In this document: in pieces, positions 60,865 through 64,000 of the stretch
How positions within the stretch are numbered: the stretch's first letter is position 1
Layout of the letters: the number at the start of each line of letters is the position of its first letter
Assembly: GCF_001984195.1 (NCBI RefSeq)
Contig: NZ_MTQN01000010.1
Span: forward strand, 1,178,001-1,242,000
Direction of reading: 5' to 3'
Length of the DNA stretch: 64,000 nt
Source of the DNA: Kribbella sp. ALI-6-A
GTDB lineage: Bacteria > Actinomycetota > Actinomycetes > Propionibacteriales > Kribbellaceae
Notes under the pieces: generated by a model
What the model was told of the DNA's origin: nothing
What the model saw: only the letters and a program-made list of their open reading frames with translations
Database searches by the model: none
Position numbers and translations under genes: made by a program

Positions 60865-61587
60865 ATGGCCGCAATAGGCCTGTTCCGGGCCTTCGATCCG
60901 AAGGTCCGGCGTCACCTCATCTCGGACGAGGGCGAAGTCGTCATCGACGAGGTGCGGCACCACTGGGTGGTGTTCGTCGTACCCATGCTGGAGATCGCCC
61001 TGGCGGCCGTGCTCCTGGTGGTCATGTTGTGGAAGAACCTGGGCGACGCCGCCTACGTTCTGCTCGCACTGGTGCTGGTGCTGCTCGGACACGCGTTCTG
61101 GCAGTTCCTCACCCAGCACCGCGACCGCTTCGTGGTCACCAACATGCGAGTGATGCGGATCCGCGGCGTCTTCTCCCAGACCGTCGCGACCACCCCGATC
61201 GCCCGAATCCTCGACATCACCCTGCAGAAACCGATCGTCGGCCGGTTCCTCGGCTACGGACACTTCGTCTTCGAGTCCGCCGCGCAGGACCAGGGTTTCC
61301 GCGAGATCAGATTCGTCAGCCGGCCCGACGACCGTGACCTGACCATCCAGCGCGTCATCCAGCGCACCGGTCTGCGCGCCTCCGCCAGCGTCGACGTCGT
61401 CCAGTCCGACGACGACGACACCGACGACGACGGCACGGGCCCGATCGGGATGGACTCCGCCCAGGAGGTCACCACCACCATCCCGCGGACCGCTCCCGCC
61501 GGATCGACTCGGATGGCGAGCAGCAGCTCCAAGTCGATCTTCAACAGCGAACGAGCCAACTGGACGGACCAGGAGCACGAGGAGTAG
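60865..61587 (+). CDS. bacterial PH (bPH2) domain membrane protein
   Basis: A 240-aa protein. Two transmembrane helices at about 34-75 (HWVVFVVPMLEIALAAVLLV; AAYVLLALVLVLLGHAFWQF). A bacterial pleckstrin-homology domain (about 80-165) has DRFVVTNMRVMRIRGVFSQT and ARILDITLQKPIVGRFLGYG. The acidic, Ser/Thr-rich tail has an Asp cluster (SDDDDTDDD). The family is common in actinobacteria and thought to be a membrane scaffold. ATG 60865; GGGGAGTGAG runs up to 5 nt before it. Confidence 0.88.
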   Translation: MAAIGLFRAFDPKVRRHLISDEGEVVIDEVRHHWVVFVVPMLEIALAAVLLVVMLWKNLGDAAYVLLALVLVLLGHAFWQFLTQHRDRFVVTNMRVMRIRGVFSQTVATTPIARILDITLQKPIVGRFLGYGHFVFESAAQDQGFREIRFVSRPDDRDLTIQRVIQRTGLRASASVDVVQSDDDDTDDDGTGPIGMDSAQEVTTTIPRTAPAGSTRMASSSSKSIFNSERANWTDQEHEE

Positions 61588-61688
61588 TTCCGTACGTCGG
61601 GAAGTGCTTTTCCCCACGCGCGACTCCTACCGGGGTCCCGCCATCATCGGGGTCCGCAAGAACTACGCGTGAGGGCGGACGTGAACCG

Positions 61689-62051
61689 TCAAGACACCTG
61701 CTGGCTCAGGAACGCGGTGAGGGCATCCCTGGCCTCGAGGAGTCGACGAGCCTTGTCGTCCATCTCGTCGCGGATCTCTGCCACCCGGGCCAGGATCCCA
61801 GAACACTCCCCCTCGAGCGGACCGGCATCGCCCGTGCACGGCAGGACGCGTTCGATCAGTGTCATGGGGAACCCGAGCTCCAGCAGTGACTTGATGGTCG
61901 AGACCAGACCCACCGTCGCCTCGTCATAGTCACGATACCCATTGGGCTGCCGGACGGAAGTGATCAATCCGAGCTCCTCGTAGTACCGCAGGGACCTCGG
62001 ACTTGCTCCGGACGCCCGACTCAGCTCACCGATCTTCAACCCGAGGCCCAC
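61689..62051 (-). CDS. MerR family transcriptional regulator
   Basis: A 120-aa regulator. Helix-turn-helix and wing LKIGELSRASGASPRSLRYY, then EELGLITSVRQPNGYRDYDE. A dimerisation helix follows and a C-terminal region with LPCTGDAGPLEGECSG, where two Cys could bind a metal or an electrophile. GTG 62051 is chosen; TTG 62039 (KIGELSR) is an alternative. It is divergent from the epimerase gene and faces a promoter with the 20-nt spacer that MerR proteins act on. Confidence 0.9.
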   Translation of the reverse strand: MGLGLKIGELSRASGASPRSLRYYEELGLITSVRQPNGYRDYDEATVGLVSTIKSLLELGFPMTLIERVLPCTGDAGPLEGECSGILARVAEIRDEMDDKARRLLEARDALTAFLSQQVS

Positions 62052-62057
62052 TTCCAA

Positions 62058-62089
62058 TTGACATTGACACTGATGTGAGAGTTTAGCGT
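62058..62089 (+). promoter_or_regulatory. MerR-type elongated promoter of the epimerase-hydrolase pair
   Basis: TTGACA (62058-62063), repeated at 62064-62069, then TAGCGT (62084-62089). The spacer from the first box is 20 nt, with the dyad CAC-TGAT-GTG (62068-62077) inside. That is the layout twisted into an active form by MerR activators. Confidence 0.65.
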
Positions 62090-62127
62090 GATTCCCGACA
62101 GCGACACCGCTGAGGAACGGAATCACC

Positions 62128-63027
62128 ATGAAGGTCTTCATCACCGGCGGGACGGGTTATCTCGGCACTGTCCTCGTCGAGCATTTGGTCACGGCCGGAC
62201 ACCATGTCGCAGCCCTTGCCCGCTCGGACGTCAGCGCCGCCCGCCTGCAGGAGGCGGGTGCCACACCTGTGGCTGGGTCGCTCAGCGACACCGCCGTCCT
62301 CACCAGCGCTGCAGCAGCGGCCGATGCCGTCATTCATGCAGCGGTCGACTACACGATGACCGACGAATCGACGGCGACGGAGCTGGCCGCAGTCGAGGCG
62401 CTGGTTGCCGGCGCCGCGTCCGGGACTGTCCCGAAGCCGTTTGTCTTCACCAGCACCGGGCTGGTCTACGGGTTCGAGGAGGACCAGGACACGTCGGAGG
62501 ACGCTGTTCTGCCGGAGGTCAGCGCGCAGCCGGTGAAGGTTGCAGCCGAACGCATCGTCCGCGGCGAGGCGGGCATCTCCGGCATCGTGGTCCGCGCCGG
62601 GCTGATCTTCGGCCGCGGTGGCTCCGCGCTCGTGACGGGGCTGATCCGGTCCACCCAGCACAGCGGCACGTCGATCTACGTTGGAGACGGGGAGAACGCA
62701 TGGACCCCCATCCACGTCGACGATCTCGCCGACCTGTACGTCGCGGCGCTCGAACGCCCGGTCTCTGGTGTCTACAACGCTGTCGGCGCCGTGCCGTTCA
62801 CGTTCCGAGCGCTCGCTGAAGCGATCGGAGATCTGACCGGGAATCCGGTGGCATCCGTGCCGCTCAAGGTCGCGGAGCAGAGCTTCGGGCCGGCCGCCCG
62901 CACCCTGACGACGACGAGCCGCCTCGATGCATCCAAGGCCCGCGACACCTTCGGCTGGAGTCCCGCGCCGCGATCGCTGATCGACGATGTCCGTTCCGGC
63001 TCCTACGCCGAGACCGCTACGAGATGA
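62128..63027 (+). CDS. NAD-dependent epimerase/dehydratase family protein
   Basis: A 299-aa extended short-chain dehydrogenase. NAD motif FITGGTGYLGTVLVEHLVTA (G-x-x-G-x-x-G). In place of the usual Y-x-x-x-K it has VSAQPVKVAAERIVRGEAGI, so the catalytic Tyr is absent, pointing to an atypical, NmrA-like or reductase-like role. FVFTSTGLVYGFEED is the usual Ser strand. ATG 62128; GAGGAACGGA upstream. The GC content and Ala/Val codons are slightly less biased than in the rest of the window. ATGA overlap with the next gene. Confidence 0.87.
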   Translation: MKVFITGGTGYLGTVLVEHLVTAGHHVAALARSDVSAARLQEAGATPVAGSLSDTAVLTSAAAAADAVIHAAVDYTMTDESTATELAAVEALVAGAASGTVPKPFVFTSTGLVYGFEEDQDTSEDAVLPEVSAQPVKVAAERIVRGEAGISGIVVRAGLIFGRGGSALVTGLIRSTQHSGTSIYVGDGENAWTPIHVDDLADLYVAALERPVSGVYNAVGAVPFTFRALAEAIGDLTGNPVASVPLKVAEQSFGPAARTLTTTSRLDASKARDTFGWSPAPRSLIDDVRSGSYAETATR

Positions 63028-63893
63028 GTCCGAGCCTGCAGAGCCGGCTGCTCGCCGGCGCCATGACGTTCATGCGTGCTCGAGAGCAGTTCAACCCGAA
63101 GAGGTTCACCACGGAGCCGAGCACCGCGGCCCAGTATTCGCCGCCGCCGTCCTTCGAGAAGACGGTGACCATAACGCGGAGCACGTTCCGCGGCTGGCCG
63201 GTATTCACGCTCACGCCGGAGACACCGTCCGGGAAGCAAGCCCTGTACCTGCACGGCGGGGCATGGGCAGCGGAGATCCAGGCCGGGCACTGGAACCTCA
63301 TTGCCGAGCTCACTGTCCGCACCTCGCGGACCTTCGTCGTACCGATCTTCCCCCTCGTTCCAGCAGTCACCCACCGGGACATCACCCCCATCCTCACGGA
63401 GCTGTGGATGGCGACCGCAGGAGAGGCGCCGACAGCACTCGTCGGCGACTCAGCGGGAGCGACAATGGCGCTGAACCTGCTCGTCGCCCTCCCCGAGGGG
63501 TCGCCCGCGCAGGATGCGACAGTGCTGCTGTCCCCGTCGTTCGATCTCACGTTCGCGAACCCAGAAAGTGCCCGCATCGCTCCCCGCGATCCGCTGCTGA
63601 AGCTCGACTACATCCGTGCTCTCGCCGCCAGCTACGCAGGCCCCGACGGGCCCGACAGTGGACTGGTCAGCCCTGTTCATGCCCGGGTCGACCACCTCGG
63701 GGCGATCACTGTCTTCACCGGCACCAGAGACCTCCTGAATCCGGACGCTCACCTCTACGCCGACCTCGCCCAGGACGCCCTCGGCACGCAGGTGACCATT
63801 TCAGAGACCGCCGGTATGGTCCACGACTGGATGTTGATGCCGATCCCCGAAGCGAAAACGGCCCGTGCCCACATCGCCTACCTCCTGCGGTAG
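63024..63893 (+). CDS. alpha/beta hydrolase (hormone-sensitive-lipase-like)
   Basis: A 289-aa esterase of the HSL group. Oxyanion motif ALYLHGGAWAAEIQ (H-G-G), nucleophile elbow VGDSAGATMALNLL (G-D-S-A-G), acid near TGTRDLLNPDAHLYADLA and His in AGMVHDWMLMP. The ATG at 63024 overlaps the epimerase TGA by 4 nt, so the two enzymes are made together under the MerR promoter. Substrate unknown; they may handle the same xenobiotic or secondary metabolite. Confidence 0.9.
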   Translation: MSPSLQSRLLAGAMTFMRAREQFNPKRFTTEPSTAAQYSPPPSFEKTVTITRSTFRGWPVFTLTPETPSGKQALYLHGGAWAAEIQAGHWNLIAELTVRTSRTFVVPIFPLVPAVTHRDITPILTELWMATAGEAPTALVGDSAGATMALNLLVALPEGSPAQDATVLLSPSFDLTFANPESARIAPRDPLLKLDYIRALAASYAGPDGPDSGLVSPVHARVDHLGAITVFTGTRDLLNPDAHLYADLAQDALGTQVTISETAGMVHDWMLMPIPEAKTARAHIAYLLR

Positions 63894-63931
63894 GCAGGCG
63901 GCGGTCGAGGCACGGCCGGCGCGACTGCAGG

Positions 63932-64000
63932 TCATTCGGCAACGAACGCCCTGCGCTCGAACTGCGGGGCCGGCACACAGCTGCCGCCCGACGTCCTGGC
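63932..64000 (-). CDS. possible C-terminus of a gene entering from the right edge
   Basis: Twenty-two codons and a TGA (63934-63932), reading ARTSGGSCVPAPQFERRAFV then AE. The frame is open to the window edge and its composition looks like a protein end, but it is too short to identify. Confidence 0.3.
   Translation of the reverse strand, partial: ARTSGGSCVPAPQFERRAFVAE

Overview
The window is about 70 percent GC, with dense genes, many GTG/TTG starts and several probable leaderless transcripts. It carries NucS, a DivIVA-domain coiled-coil protein, crotonyl-CoA carboxylase/reductase and many sugar-uptake and secreted proteins. This points to a soil actinobacterium; Kribbella or a close relative in the Nocardioidaceae is my best guess from gene content, not from a marker gene. 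No rRNA, tRNA, CRISPR array, insertion sequence or phage gene was recognised.

Layout. 1-7.6 kb: a helicase (cut by the window edge), an ATP-grasp protein, a secreted RCC1-repeat protein, an ECF sigma factor with a CU044_5270-family membrane protein, and a STAS protein. 7.7-16.3 kb: ethylmalonyl-CoA mutase, two PNPOx-like flavin proteins, a sugar-hydrolase-like protein, a PEP-mutase-family lyase, a carboxymuconolactone decarboxylase-like protein divergent from a MocR regulator, and a D-amino-acid oxidase. 16.4-26.0 kb: a carbohydrate locus with two ABC permeases, two secreted DUF4874/DUF4832 proteins on the other strand, a sugar-binding lipoprotein, a GH36 alpha-galactosidase and a ROK regulator. 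The permease and binding-protein promoters are near copies of each other. 26-36 kb: phytase-like esterase, glmS, nucS, methyltransferase plus NUDIX, a fused two-domain 3-hydroxyacyl-CoA dehydrogenase, and a phosphotransferase.

36-42 kb: a PhyH dioxygenase divergent from an AraC regulator, then a polar amino acid ABC transporter followed by nine perfect copies of a 14-bp AT-rich repeat, then an HxlR regulator divergent from an imine-reductase-like enzyme. 42-51.8 kb: small metabolic proteins, a two-component system next to a fatty-acid desaturase (a DesK/DesR-like arrangement), a secreted M28 peptidase, an alpha/beta hydrolase and a PIG-L family protein with an altered active site. 51.8-55 kb: a DivIVA-domain protein with seven PFA motifs in its tail, overlapping an AI-2E family transporter gene. 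55-60.3 kb: ccr, an anti-sigma-type ATPase, methylmalonyl-CoA epimerase, acetyl-CoA acetyltransferase and meaB. Together with the mutase at 7.7 kb and the dehydrogenase at 31.9 kb, these cover much of the ethylmalonyl-CoA/methylmalonyl-CoA route. 60.6-64 kb: two small membrane proteins, then a MerR regulator divergent from an epimerase-hydrolase pair.

Start codons were chosen by Shine-Dalgarno sites, by leaderless -10 spacing (TANNNT 6-8 nt before the start) and by family N-termini. Functions are family-level inferences from motifs read by eye; no database search was run.
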